Below, one piece after another: positions 23,111 to 33,235 of a stretch of DNA of 64,000 bases. The DNA is taken from contig CM061070.1 in assembly GCA_030762895.1 (NCBI GenBank), forward strand, positions 51,597,007 through 51,661,006, read 5' to 3'. The DNA is from Sophora flavescens. Taxonomy: Eukaryota; Streptophyta; Magnoliopsida; Fabales; Fabaceae. The notes beneath the pieces are model-generated. The model was not told the DNA's origin, did not search any database, and saw only the letters and a list, made by a program, of their open reading frames with translations. The translations under genes were made by a program, and so were the position numbers. Every line of letters starts with the position of its first letter. The first letter of the stretch is position 1.

Positions 23111-23789
23111 CGCGTTTTCCAGCAACTCTTTGACTGGTGTCTGAGCCAACACCCTCCACCACCTCGCTGAGTTGTTCCATTTTTCTCCTCTCTCCGACTT
23201 GATTATTTACATTGGGGACAATGTAAGTTTTTAAGCTTGGGGTAGGGGTATTTTTGCATTTTTCATGTTGCATTCATATAGGCGTAGTTTTGCATAGTCA
23301 CATGATTAGATTGTCCCTTGCTTAGAGTATGCATCCAATTGTAAGAACTATGTGCCAAATGAATTGAGGCAGTGATTTTTTAAACCCAATTTTTGTATTC
23401 TTGTGATAGGCTAGAAATAAAAATGCTTGAGATGATCTTCTGATAGTTGATAATTAGCATGTGGTTCCTTAGATTTGTGTTTCTCATTGATTTTAAACTA
23501 CTAAATGTGAGATTTTCTGAGCCTAAAATGGGTACTTACTAAATCTACCCCATTCTTTGTGATTGAGTGATTTATTCCTCGTGGATTGTGTTCTCTAGAA
23601 CTTGACTTGAAACCGTTTTGAAACTTAAAAATTTTTGAAAACATATTTGAAAATGATTGAGGCACTAGGTATTTTTCTGACCTTCTAAGCTTTGACTGAT
23701 TAAATGCCCCTTAGTTGCCCAATTTTGAGCCTAAAAGAATAAAATACTTTTCTTGGTACCTTGATTTATTTTGATGAATGATGCTTGGT

Positions 23790-23794
23790 ATGAC
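23790..23794. repeat. Target-site duplication ATGAC, left
   Basis: ATGAC directly before the nested LTR, repeated at 25913-25917. The related minus-strand element keeps the uninterrupted site at about 56410-56425. Confidence 0.9.
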
Positions 23795-24360
23795 TGATAG
23801 AAGCATGGATGGCTTAAGCATGTGGAAAGAAGCATATTCAGATCCAGTGCATATTATTAGTGAGCTATTTAGATAATAATTAAGTTCAATTTTATCATTT
23901 TATTTTTTATTTTCGAAATATTTTTAGGCTTAATTTTCTCACGTCCTTTTGTATTCTCATAGCCTCACTAAATGCTTCCTATTAGTGCTCTAAGTCATAA
24001 TAATGGCTAGTGAGAATTTATTATCATGTTTATGCTTAGTTACTAAGTAATGTAGATGCATTTATCAATTTGTGGTAAATGCATGGTAGTGGGAGTTTTA
24101 ATTCTTGTATTTCCATGTTAGCCTATAAATAGGGAACTCTTGTAATACACAAATCAGTTTTGAAGATAATGAAATTTGAAGAGTTTTCTCTATTGTGAGA
24201 GCTTCCCTTTGATTCTTGGGTAAAAGAACTAAATCTAATCTTATCAAGGCAACTTGTGGCGATCAAACCCATGACTTATCACTCACCTATATCTTGAGTG
24301 TGGTGTCAATATCCTTCTTTTGTCTGAAACTTCAAGGCGGTCTGGATTAGGATCATATCA
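23795..24360 (+). mobile_element. 5' LTR of nested element
   Basis: 566 bp. TATA box CTATAAATA at 24123-24131 and an AATAAA-free 3' part. Ends one base before the TTTGGTAATCAGAGC primer-binding region. Confidence 0.9.
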
Positions 24361-24362
24361 TT

Positions 24363-24377
24363 TGGTAATCAGAGCTT
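24363..24377 (+). other. Primer-binding site (initiator tRNA-Met type)
   Basis: TGGTAATCAGAGCTT, close to the common TGGTATCAGAGC site, 2 bases after the LTR. Confidence 0.8.
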
Positions 24378-24540
24378 TGGATCCTTGAATTTTAGGTGCT
24401 ATCTTCCTTTGTTTTTTTCTGTTATATGAGAAAACAATACAAAAAAAATTTATTTGAAGAGTTCTTGATTTTATTCATCATTCTTGGTGGTTGTATGCAA
24501 AGTTTGAATATTTCTTAGTGGGTTCTTCAAGGAGTCAGTA

Positions 24541-24969
24541 ATGGAGAAAAATGATTCCAAGCAAAGGGGTGATCTTTTCTATTCTAGATGCTATGTGAAT
24601 GACAAGATATGTAGCTTGGTCATTAATAGAAAGGGTTACATTAACCTAGCTAGTACCACCATCGTGCAAAAGTTGGGACTTATTGTTCAAGAGCATCCAC
24701 AACCATATGTCATTTGGAGCATCCCGGAGTTTAGTGATATCCGTGATGTGATGGTGAACAAACAAATACGAGTGTCATTCCGGATTGGGAGATATGAAGA
24801 TGAGGTGTTATGTGATGTGGTACCTATGAAAACGAGGCACTTGTTACTTGGGCGTCCTTGGAGGATTGAACGACAAGCGAGATATGATGTCGACAACAAT
24901 AAGTACTCTTTTGTATTTAATAATCGCAAAATTACTCTTGGACCATTATCACCAAAACAAAGTGTATGA
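24541..24969 (+). pseudogene. Retropepsin-like fragment lacking the catalytic Asp
   Basis: A 142-codon frame related to the gypsy aspartic protease region. It keeps ASTTIVQKLGL, the KQIRVSFRIGRYEDEVLCDV block, and HLLLGRPW, the second conserved strand. At the place where family members have an Asp-Gly (or Asp-Ser-Gly) active site, the sequence reads SLVINRKGYIN, so the catalytic aspartate is Asn and the glycine pattern is lost. It is thus not expected to cut. The ATG at 24541 opens the frame; a frameshift at about 24955 separates it from the tail. Confidence 0.75.
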
Positions 24970-25330
24970 AGATCAAATGTACTTGAAAGGAGAGAGTGAG
25001 AAAAGAAAAATGAGTGAGAAAAAAATAAAAGAAGAGGGTTCGGTGAATGAGGAAAAAGAAGAAGTAGAGAAAAAAGAAAGCCATGAGAAAGAAGTAGAAG
25101 AAAAGGAGAGTGATGAGAGAGAAGAAAAGGAAATGGAAAACCATGAGATAAAAGTTGAAGAAAAAGAAAACAATCATGGATTTCTCAAGAAAAATGAGAC
25201 CTTTAAGAGAAAAAGAAATGGAAGAAGAGCCAATTTTCAAGCAAAATGTGGAAAGCACAAAAGAAAGATTTTACTAAATAATCCACTAACTTTGAGTGCA
25301 TGTTTGGATTTGAGGACAAATCACTTCTAA
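24957..25330 (+). pseudogene. Glu/Lys-rich tail of the nested element ORF
   Basis: In the next frame, continuing from VYEDQMYLKG, lies a highly charged stretch of KE/EE repeats (about 25000-25180) ending FQAKCGKHKRKILLNNP. This is the usual C-terminal charged region after this protease type, shifted out of frame by one indel. No catalytic domain. Confidence 0.6.
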
Positions 25331-25341
25331 GATGAGGGGAA

Positions 25342-25912
25342 TGATAGAAGCATGGATGGCTTAAGCATGTGGAAAGAAGCATATTCAGATCCAGATTAGT
25401 GCATATTATTAGTGGGCTATTTAGATAATAATTAAGTTCAATTTTATCATTTTATTTTTAATTTTCGAAATATTTTTAGGCTTAATTTTCTGATGTCCTT
25501 TTGTATTCTCCTAGCCTCACTAAATGCTTCCTGTTAGTGCTTTAAGTCATAATAATGGCTAGTGAGAATTTATTATCATGTTTATGCTTATTTACTAAGT
25601 AATGTAAATGCATTTATCAATTTGTGGTAAATGCGTGGTAGTGGGAGTTTTATTTCTTGTATTTCCAAGTTAGTCTATAAATAGGGAACTCTTGTAATAC
25701 ACAAATCAGTTTTGAAGATAATGAAATTTGAAGAGTTTTCTCTATTGTGAGAGCTTCCCTTTGGTTCTTGGGTAAAAGAACTAAATCTGATCTTATCAAG
25801 GCAACTTGTGGCGATCAAACCCATGACTTATCACTCACCTATATCTTGAGTATGGCGTCAATATCCTTCTTTTGTTTGAAACTTCAAGGCGGTCTGGATT
25901 AGGATCATATCA
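25342..25912 (+). mobile_element. 3' LTR of nested element
   Basis: 571 bp, matching 23795-24360 with about 3% mismatch. Preceded by the purine-rich GATGAGGGGA. TATA box CTATAAATA near 25676. Confidence 0.9.
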
Positions 25913-25945
25913 ATGACACCTTTTAAAGTATTGCAAATGACAAGA

Positions 25946-26110
25946 ACCAAGTGTAGGAACCAATGACAGGAAGAGGTAGGAATGACCAGGCTATCGCTGA
26001 TGCTTTGACACTGCTTGCCAATGCTATAGGACAGAACCAGAACAACAATGGAGGACCAGTAAAATTTCAGGGTCTGGATAAGTTCCAGCGGAATAATACA
26101 CCCTCTTTTA
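25946..26110 (+). pseudogene. Ty3/gypsy gag N-terminal fragment, copy A
   Basis: Encodes GRGRNDQAIADALTLLANAI and the FQGLDKFQRNNTPSF block, the same as the gypsy gag at 50690. It then breaks off into unrelated sequence at about 26110. This is the only internal part of the copy A gypsy element that survives; its position confirms that copies A and B share that insertion. Confidence 0.8.
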
Positions 26111-26600
26111 GGGTCTGGATAAGTTTCGCAGTTAGTACTGTTACCGACGATGTCAACAAAGGGCTAGGAAGCCTTGAGTACATATAACCGAAGTAAATAC
26201 CCTTATAGGTCTTTAAGCCGACTATATCATTGGGTAAGTGAGATCCCGAGCATAATATTGTGGATAGGGAGATGTCACCTTGGGGCCGAGGTATACGCCT
26301 CAGTATTTTCCCACGTCCCCATGAATGCGGGATGCCAAGTACCAGTAATTGTTCCACGAGAGCACGAAGCTCGGTGGTGGGGAACAACCACCCACGTTCA
26401 GCAAGAAGCCCCCATAACCAGGTGATAACTGTCATGGTAGGCGTTATAAATAGAGGGAAGTTACCAGAACTACGTCAGGCTTTGATTCCACAAGGGGATA
26501 TGTGGGAGCAGAGTAAATCTGTCAAGCCGTATTCGATCTTTACTGAGATTGTGTGAGTTTAATTTAGAGATTGTTAGTATTCGAGTGTTTAGGTCAGATT
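26110..26600. other. Unassigned repeat, LTR-like
   Basis: 26120-26225 is related to the direct repeats at 27180-27300 and 27900-28020 (ACCGA.GATGTCAACAAA, GTCTTTAAGCCG). 26270-26500 is GC-richer with a TTATAAATAGAGGG TATA-like box near 26443. It resembles an LTR, but I cannot find its ends. Confidence 0.35.
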
Positions 26601-27024
26601 CCGAATTACCGGATTTTGGTAGGAAAATTATGATTGCAAGTATAATTATGTGATTTTATTTTTGAGTTTTCCATGACAGATTGACTGATGATTAAACTAG
26701 TTCAATGTTCAACTCATTGAATATAAATTTAAAGGTGAGGCTATTTAACTATTTCAATTATTTATTTAGATTTTTCTTAATTAATTATAACTTTTAAAAT
26801 TAAAAATTATAATTATTAGTAAGAAATATGAATATAAGGTTTAGAATGTCAATACAAGGATTTTTGTTTTTTTGGTTACATGCACAAGAGGGTATATATA
26901 TATGATATTCTAATTTTTACCAATCAATGACATAAATTTGAAATAGTTTCAAACCTATTAGTGATTTGAGAATTAAAAATAATAGTTTTAGAATATATAT
27001 GTATATGTTTATAAAAACAGAAAA
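26601..27024. other. AT-rich stretch, nothing recognised
   Basis: AT-rich non-coding DNA with a short TATATATA run near 26894. No gene, RNA or transposon terminus could be supported. Confidence 0.5.
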
Positions 27025-27082
27025 TGAAAATTTAGGGGGACCAAGGCCCCTCCCAATGAATGTATGCGTCCGTCCCTGTTGA
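27025..27082. mobile_element. Terminus of a hAT-like element
   Basis: Reverse-complemented, the stretch begins CAGGGACGGACGCATACATT and continues with a GGGGCCTTGGTCCCCC hairpin, as in the CAGGGGCGGA-type ends of Tip100-like hAT elements. The partner end was not found. Confidence 0.45.
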
Positions 27083-27131
27083 TTGTGTAAGGTTTAGTTG
27101 TTTATTTTTTTAGAATAAAGGTTTAGTTGTT

Positions 27132-27412
27132 TATCAATCTTCAAATATTATAGTACCGTCCAAGAATTGTAAGTCTAACGCCGAGTACAATTGGTGTCAA
27201 TTTAGTACTATTACCGAGGATGTCAACAAAAAGGCTACGAAGCCCCGAGAACATACAACCGAAGTAAAGACCCCTACAGATCTTTAAGCCGGCTATATGA
27301 GGAAAATGATTCTTTTGTGTCATCAGTGTGCCCAAAGCACAAACTGTCGTTGACAATTATTTGTTTGACACTGAGCTACATATATACCCTAAATCTTTGT
27401 TGCTCAACTCAG
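27132..27412. repeat. Direct repeat, unit 1
   Basis: About 280 bp, repeated at 27853-28125 (shared blocks TCAATCTTCAAATATTA and GAGGAAAATGATTCTTTTG). Its last 75 bases match the RRP12-like intron at 12230-12310. Confidence 0.8.
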
Positions 27413-27852
27413 GGACTGAATCCCGATATCAACCGAAATAACCAAAGTTAACACAATGGGGTTGAATTGTGTTTACCAACTTTTTGAAAAAATTTGAAAA
27501 TATTTTCACAGGCAAAACAAGCAAAACTGAAGTAGAGAAAATTAGACGGGTGACTCGTCTAATTTTAAAACAGCACACGCGTACTCACAATTAAAGATTT
27601 AAAGAGATTTGATATCCACAAATTTAACTCCCCAAGTTAAAAGCTATAACAAATAAACTCTTAAATAAATTGAATAATTAGGGAAGATGAATATCACTCA
27701 AGATATTTATACAGGTTCACCCCCAAATCAATATGGCTACCTCCAGTTTTTTACAGCACCAAGTTTCTTCACTATAACTGATTAGACTATAGTACAAGTA
27801 TTTTTTTCACATCTAACATCTCCAAGCTCACACTCAAACAAGTACTATTTTC
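27413..27852. other. Unassigned segment between direct repeats
   Basis: Contains an inverted pair ATTAGACGGGTGACTCGTCTAAT (arms ATTAGACG, 27540-27562) and a CAGGTTCACCCCCAAATC block that looks like LTR sequence. No open frame of interest. Identity unknown. Confidence 0.3.
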
Positions 27853-28125
27853 TATCAATCTTCAAATATTATTGTACTGGTCGAGAATTGTAAGTCTGAC
27901 GTCGAGTACAATTGGTATCAATTTAATACTGTTACCGAGGATGTTAAGAAAAGGGATAGGAAGCCCCGAGTACATATAACAGAAATGAAGACCCATATAG
28001 GTCTTTAAGCCGACTGTATGAGGAAAATGATTCTTTTGAGCCATCAGTGTGGCCAAAACACAAACTATCGTTGACAATTATTTGTTTGACACTAAGCTAC
28101 ATATATACCCTAAATCTTTGCTGCT
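27853..28125. repeat. Direct repeat, unit 2
   Basis: Second copy of the 27132-27412 unit. It continues into RRP12-like intron sequence (CAATATAGTGATTCACAC, as at 12310). Confidence 0.8.
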
Positions 28126-28510
28126 CCAATATAGTGATTCACACGGGACATCAAGTACCTCAACCTATTAACATATCATAATTAAATATGACAAGTATTA
28201 CATGGAAAATAGTCGTACAACTGCACATCAATAATTTACATGCAGCTGCAACCAAAGTTTTTTGCCATTAGATGGGGTCGGCTATATAGACCAATTAACA
28301 CCATAAAAGTAAAATTTACACTTCCATGACTGGTTCGGGAATTAGGTAACTATATGCACAAATGCAATATAATTCAAAATATCACACCTTTGAGAGAACC
28401 AAAGACAAAAGGAGGCTTATTTACACATATTTGTCTGTTAAAAGAATAAACTTCATTCATTCCGGCATCAAGCAAGTCAACAATAAATGTCATTTGCAAA
28501 ATAAGACATA
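28126..28510 (-). pseudogene. RRP12-like intron and exon fragment
   Basis: On the minus strand 28500-28418 encodes a VDLLDAGMNEVYSFNRQICV block, matching the end of the RRP12-like exon at 14716. The rest matches RRP12-like intron, including a GGGGTCGGCTATAT block also at 42796-42812. It lies directly downstream (minus) of an F-box fragment, the same order as at 32590-33235 on plus. Confidence 0.6.
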
Positions 28511-28549
28511 TGTTCATAAAATAAAAACTATAACCGAACAAAGTTGAAT

Positions 28550-28855
28550 TCAAATAAAAGAAAAAATTGCAAATTCAAAAGTGTTACAAATGACTTGACT
28601 ACAGAGGTGAAACAAAGCTTTCAAAGTAGTCATTGTCACCCACCCACTATGCATTTGTTGCTTCCAAAAATCTTGGGAGTGTACCACCTCATCTTCCTCG
28701 CAATTATAGAAATAGGCAGCATCATAGGTTCCCGTAGGCCATAGTAATGTCAGTACTTTACCATTCTGAGACATGTTGAGCGTTAGCAATGTATTATCAT
28801 ACAACACATGTTGCTATAGAGACATCGGAAGAACGGAAAGATTAATCCTTGCAAA
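28550..28855 (-). pseudogene. FBA/F-box C-terminal fragment
   Basis: The minus strand encodes SVLPMSL, HVLYDNTLLTLNMSQNGKVL, LLWPTGTYDAAYFYN and a C-terminal VVHSQDF block, matching the C-terminus of the F-box fragments at 650-860 and 32590-32810. Its upstream half is separated from it by the Athila-like remnant at 28857-30815. Confidence 0.7.
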
Positions 28856-28856
28856 T

Positions 28857-30815
28857 ACAGTTACTAAAAATGCATGCAAAACAATAACAAAATATGATGT
28901 TTCACACACATCAAATCTCCTCGAGCTTAAGATCTTGTTTATCCTCAAGCAATAACTAAGGCCAAAAAAAGAAGTGTGATCAAGAGACAATATTAAATGA
29001 GGAACACGTGTAAACAAACAACCAAGCAATAGGTAAAGACAAACCAAGAGCTAGAGAGGCAATAAATTCCAAGTCCAATTAGAGGCTAGAGTTCTCAGAA
29101 ATCATGCTTCTCGTTGAATTAGGTTCACTCAACTAACCACACTCAAAATGTTTAAAGGTGAAAACAATATGCTCAAGTTTCCTCAAAGAAAGTACACTTC
29201 CATAAGCTTGATAAGAAACCAAATTTCCACTAATAGTTTGCATGCATGTAAGAATCAAAAGGTCTTCCAAGGGTTGTAATGGAGCCATGTGAATGATGTT
29301 AGGTGAGGTTAAAGAAAGGAAGGTATAAACAAAGGGCTAACAAAATTTTCCATCAGCACATAAAACATAAATGGAGTAAAAACATTTTTTTTTAATTTTA
29401 TTTTCCATCTCCCGCTATATTTTTTTTCTTATTTTTTTTTGTTTAATTTAACAAAGGGGAGAGACTTTATCAACATTTCTTTTTCTTTATTTTTATTTGA
29501 GAAAGAGATTACTCAAAAACATATAATTCCCAACACAACTTTCAAACACAATTCTCTCCATTTAATATTCTACTTGATTACCAACAATGTATCATCATAG
29601 GCATCAAGAAAATATTTATGCAATAGGCTCGAGATGGGTAACTAATGGATGAAAGTGAGAAAATTATTTCATAAGGCCAGAAAAATACCTAAGATGCCTT
29701 AATCACATTCAAGCATGCAAACAAAATTTTTGCCTCAACATGGTTTCAAATCAATATTCAACAATTTGAATTCCAATGCCTATGGCCTTCCACAAGATTC
29801 AACAATTTGAATTCCAAATCAATATCTCAAAATCCACAAAAGAGGGGCACAAAATTCAACAAAAAAATCGAGATATGATGGTGTGAAAATGCAGTATGAA
29901 GATGCAATGCAATATGCAACTGGGAATGAATGAAACTACCAATGATCTACGAAAACAAAAATTGAAAATACCCCCTCATGCTTAGAAATTTACATTGTCC
30001 GCAATGTAAAATTCTAAAACAAGAGAGGAATAAAAGAAAAGGACTCATTGCGATGGTAGGACCAACCAACAATTCGACACACGAATATCAAAAGAAAAAG
30101 AAGAAATTAAAAAGAAAATCAAAGAAAATTTGGGTTACCTCCCAAGAGACGCTTGTTTAAAGTCATTAGCTCGAATCCTGGTTCATATCATCACGGATCA
30201 TCTGGAATTGGAAGTGAATGAGTCAAATACGCTTCCTCTTAACTCTTTTCAGCTTAAGCTTCATTACCTTGTTCCTTTCAGAAGGAAGCTTTAAATTCTT
30301 TGGCTCATCAACCCCATCCTAATCATCCTTTGAGGAAGCATTGGCTATGAAAAGTTTGGGAGGGGCATCTGAGCTAAGCTCCTCTTTCACCATTGATGAC
30401 AATGACTCAATCTTGCACACATAATTCTCAAAAGAAAGGTGTTTATAAGAATTGGTTAAATTAAAATCTACTCTTTCTTCCCCAACATTTAAAGAGAGCA
30501 TGTTTAACATCTATGATGGCTCCAGCTATAGACCACATCTAACTCTCGTGATCAAAGTCCTAAATTCAATTATTATGGATCCAATACCTAGGTTCACTTC
30601 TCAGTTCCTCCATAGAATTTCTAAGACATGCAAATAGGTGATCAGTCAATTCACATGGACAAGGCACAATAAGAACCAAATAAATGAGTCAAACATTAAC
30701 AAAAGAGAAATATCAAATATTCATCATAATAATGTCAAATGACATTACCCAATCCTAGAAACAAAGGAAACTACTCAAGCATAATGGAAATAGCAAGAGT
30801 CAAAAGGATATAAAA
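28857..30815 (-). mobile_element. Deleted Athila-like element (third copy)
   Basis: Read on the minus strand: an LTR fragment (about 30815-30530; TCCTAGAAACAAAG and CTAGGTTCACTTCTCAGTTCC blocks reverse-match the other LTRs), a protease fragment (about 30510-30230), the GGGAGGTAACCCAAATTTTC block, and a GCAATGTAAATTTCTAAGC motif near 29990. About 1 kb of 3' non-coding sequence follows, and the start of the 3' LTR at 28913 (TGATGTGTGTGAAAC) runs only to about 28857. Gag and primer-binding site are deleted. More diverged than the other two copies. Confidence 0.7.
30230..30510 (-). pseudogene. Athila-like protease C-terminal fragment
   Basis: Encodes MLSLNVGEERVDFNLTNSYK and FENYVCKIESL, matching the protease end and tail at 22190-22330, then a degraded basic tail. 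The active-site part is missing. Confidence 0.7.
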
Positions 30816-30920
30816 CATCCTGGTGGTGGGTCATTCCACACCCTAGCCGTAGTTGGCTTTGAGATGCCTTTTTTGCTCACCTGTATATTCCATCTTCAAT
30901 TATATAAGCTTTCTACTTTT

Positions 30921-31700
30921 TTGTAGGCAACTTTAGCACCAATCATGCACATCACCACCAGAAAAACTGCAATTATGCACAAAATGAGTCACCATCTTGG
31001 AATAATAAGTAAAAGACAGACAATCCATCAAAATCCCAACATGTATCCTCTCCCTAGCATAGGTTATCTCATCATCAAGTGCATGTGGTAACGGCATCTG
31101 TTTATAGGTCTCACTTGTCTGGTCAAGTAAAATAATCCCTAACCGATCCTTAGTAAATGTAGCTGGTTCGTTGTTCATAGGAAACACCACATCATAGTAA
31201 ACTATTAGTCAATTAAGAGTGTCATTGATATACATATTTAAGTAGTTGCTGCCACTGCGGGGTTTAGTCTGAATGGAATATGCAGGGAAACCCAATATCT
31301 CTCCATTGATTGTCACCATCAATAATGTAAACTCTGACAATTTTTTTTTTTGAATATCGGATCCACCAATACTACCTTGTAAGTATCATTTTCTTTGTCA
31401 TGCCCAAGTCCAATCGTGACCAAAATATTGAATTTGCTTTGTACAAATGACGCTTCAGACAGTAACTTCATAGCTGGGTTAAGAAAACGAATCAAATATT
31501 CGAAGCAGCATAATTGAAATTCACATCTAGCCAGAGTAACATGTTGCATGAACTGACAGGTTTGTATCCTCCATCAATGATGTAGTTCAAATCATTTTAT
31601 TCCCTAATATGACCTCTCAAGAAATTCCTAAGATGATATGAGTAGTTTGTGTTCTTAGGTTTTCGTTGTCTTGATCTAGATATGATGGGATGTATGGCTC
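30921..31700 (-). pseudogene. FBA/F-box gene fragment, left arm, copy B
   Basis: The minus strand encodes NNEPATFTKDRLGIILLDQT and YYSKMVTHFVH (31190-30933), then upstream FBA blocks to 31549 (CFEYLIRFLNPAMKLLSEA). A short A-rich deletion and several frame breaks are present. Counterpart of 867-1690. It forms the left arm of a hairpin with 31733-32590. Confidence 0.72.
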
Positions 31701-32590
31701 TTGGTCATGGTAAGAAACCGAAATTCAATCGTATTCTTACCAAGACCAAGAGCCACACAACCCACCACATCAAGATCAAGACGACGAAATCCTAGACAAC
31801 GCAAACTAATCATATCATCTTGGGAGCGTCTTGAGAGGTCATCCTTCCCTATTAGGAAACAAAACGATTTGAACTACACTATTAATGCAGGATACAAGTC
31901 TGTTAGTTCATACAACGGGTTACTCTGTCTGTCTAGATGCGATTTTGAATTAGGCTGCTTCAGATATTGGATTCTTTTTTTAACCCAACTATAAAGTTAA
32001 TGTCTGAAGCGCCATCTGTATGAAACAAATTCAATATTTTGGATTCCCACATGCTTGGATTTGGGCATGACAAAGGAAACGATACTTACAATATTGGTGG
32101 ATCCGATATTCAAAACAAAAAAAAACTAATGTCAAAGTTTACACTATGGATGATGACAATCAGTGGAGAGATATTAAGGGTTCCCCTGCATGTCCCATCC
32201 TGACTATAAACCCCGCAATGGCAACGACTACTTAAATCTGTTTGTTAAGAACAATTAGATCAGTCGCACTCTTAATTGGTTAATAGTTCACAATGATGTT
32301 CACTATGATGTGGTGTTCCTATGAACAACGAGCATGCTACATTAACTAAGGATCGATTGGGGATTATTTCACTTGACCTGAGAAAGACGCTATTACCACA
32401 AGCACTTGATGATGAGATAACCTATGCTAAGGAGAGGACACATGTTAGGATTTTAATGGATCGTCTGACTTTTTCTTATTATTCCAAGATAATGACTCAT
32501 TTTGTGGTATGCAGATGAAGGAGTTTAGGATGAGAGACTCTTGGACTGTATGGGCGAGGATTAATCTTTCAATTCTTCCAAATGTCTCTC
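30930..32590. repeat. Long inverted repeat (F-box hairpin), copy B
   Basis: The left arm 30930-31707 reverse-complements the right arm from 31733. The stem is about 780 bp. Next to the centre GGTAAGAA on the left pairs with TTCTTACC on the right, leaving a loop of about 17 bases. Confidence 0.75.
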
Positions 32591-32810
32591 GAGCAACGTG
32601 TTGTATGATAATGCATTACTACCACTCAACATGTCTCATGGTAAAGTATTGACATTACTATGGCCTACGAGAACCTATGATGCTGCATATTTCTATAATT
32701 GTGATAAGGATGGGGTGGTACAGTCCCAAGATTTTGGACGCAACAAATGCATGGAGTGGGTGGATGACATTGACTACTTACAAACCTTAGTTTCACCTCT
32801 GTAGTCAAGT
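31733..32810 (+). pseudogene. FBA/F-box gene fragment, right arm, copy B
   Basis: Most complete F-box fragment here: SCNGLLCL-like block near 31910, FBA middle at 32040-32220, NNEHATLTKDRLGIISLDL at 32321-32380, YYSKIMTHFVV near 32500, DSWTVWARINLSILP near 32540, then HGKVLTLLWPTRTYDAAYFYN to a stop at 32802-32804. Frame changes between blocks make it a pseudogene. The F-box motif itself is not seen. Followed by RRP12-like exon sequence. Confidence 0.72.
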
Positions 32811-32879
32811 CATTTGTAACACTTTCGAATTTACAATTTTTTCTTTTACTTAAATTCAACTTTATTCGATAATAGTGTT

Positions 32880-33235
32880 TATTTATGGGCATGTCTTATT
32901 TTGTAAATGACATTTACTGCTGGCTTGCTTGATGCCAAAATGAATGAAGTTTACTCTTTTAATAGGAAAATATGTGTAAATAAGCCTCCTTTTGTCTTTA
33001 GTTCTCCCAAAGGTGTGATATTTTGAATTATATTGCGTTTGTGCATATAGTGACTTAATTCCCAAACCAGCGATGGAAGTGTAAATTTTACTTTTAAATA
33101 TGTAGACATTTTGGCATCTGAACCTGGACAAGCCACACATGCAGCTACTGATGAACTCATGAACATGGTCAATTCATTGATGAACTTTTATTAAACAGGG
33201 AATGGATCAGATAAGTTTGGATGAAAACAATTGAA
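32880..33235 (+). pseudogene. RRP12-like exon fragments on plus strand
   Basis: 32905-32985 encodes a LLDAKMNEVYSFNRKICV block and 33105-33230 encodes DILASEPGQATHAATDELMN, matching consecutive RRP12-like exons at 14716 and 14327. They lie right after the F-box C-terminus and are cut off by copia at about 33236. A chimera by rearrangement, not a gene. Confidence 0.65.

Larger units (their letters stand above)
22484..23794 (+). other. 3' non-coding region of Athila-like element
   Basis: Contains the GCGCTTCTTGGGAGGCAACC block near 22590 that is conserved in all three related copies, and the dyad array. A GGGGACAATGTAAG…TTAAGCTTGGGG motif lies at 23214-23246, followed by AT-rich sequence. No coding sequence seen. 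Confidence 0.7.
23795..25912 (+). mobile_element. Nested non-autonomous LTR retrotransposon, 2118 bp, complete
   Basis: LTRs at 23795-24360 and 25342-25912 (TGATAGAAGC…GGATCATATCA). Primer-binding site TGGTAATCAGAGC from 24363 (initiator tRNA-Met type with an extra A). Polypurine tract GATGAGGGGA before the 3' LTR. Perfect 5 bp duplication ATGAC. The LTRs differ at about 18 positions plus one 5-base indel by my count, about 3%. The internal region is only about 980 bp, with a protease-like fragment and a Glu/Lys-rich tail, so it must have moved with enzymes supplied by another gypsy element. Confidence 0.92.
18700..25945 (+). mobile_element. Athila-like LTR retrotransposon, RT-less, 3' truncated
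   Basis: Layout: 5' LTR 18700-20012, primer-binding site 20019-20036, gag and protease to 22483, dyad array 22772-23110, a polypurine-like motif near 23240, then 3' non-coding DNA interrupted by a nested element (23795-25912). No reverse transcriptase, RNase H or integrase sequence is present. A related copy at 54178 onwards has the same gag-protease-only layout, so this is a feature of the family rather than a local deletion. The 3' LTR is missing: at about 25945 the sequence passes into gypsy gag. The element is old, with several stops and frameshifts. Confidence 0.82.
867..26110. repeat. Segmental duplication, copy A
   Basis: Ordered match in the same orientation to 30921-50830: F-box hairpin, copia fragment with LTR, MITE, RRP12-like pseudogene, hAT-like pieces, gypsy LTR and gag. 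Insertions private to A include the hAT at 2338 and the MITE at 15682. The Athila-like element at 18700 is probably also private to A. Confidence 0.85.

Noticed and set aside
24932..25258. Phe-rich minus-strand frame, membrane-like
   Set aside because: Shadow of the plus-strand Glu/Lys-rich tail; GAA/AAA codons read backwards give TTC/TTT.
28260..28300. SINE or tRNA-related sequence at the GGGGTCGGCTATAT block
   Set aside because: The block resembles a common plant repeat and occurs also at 42796, but there are no A/B boxes or tail I can define; it fits RRP12-like intron sequence.
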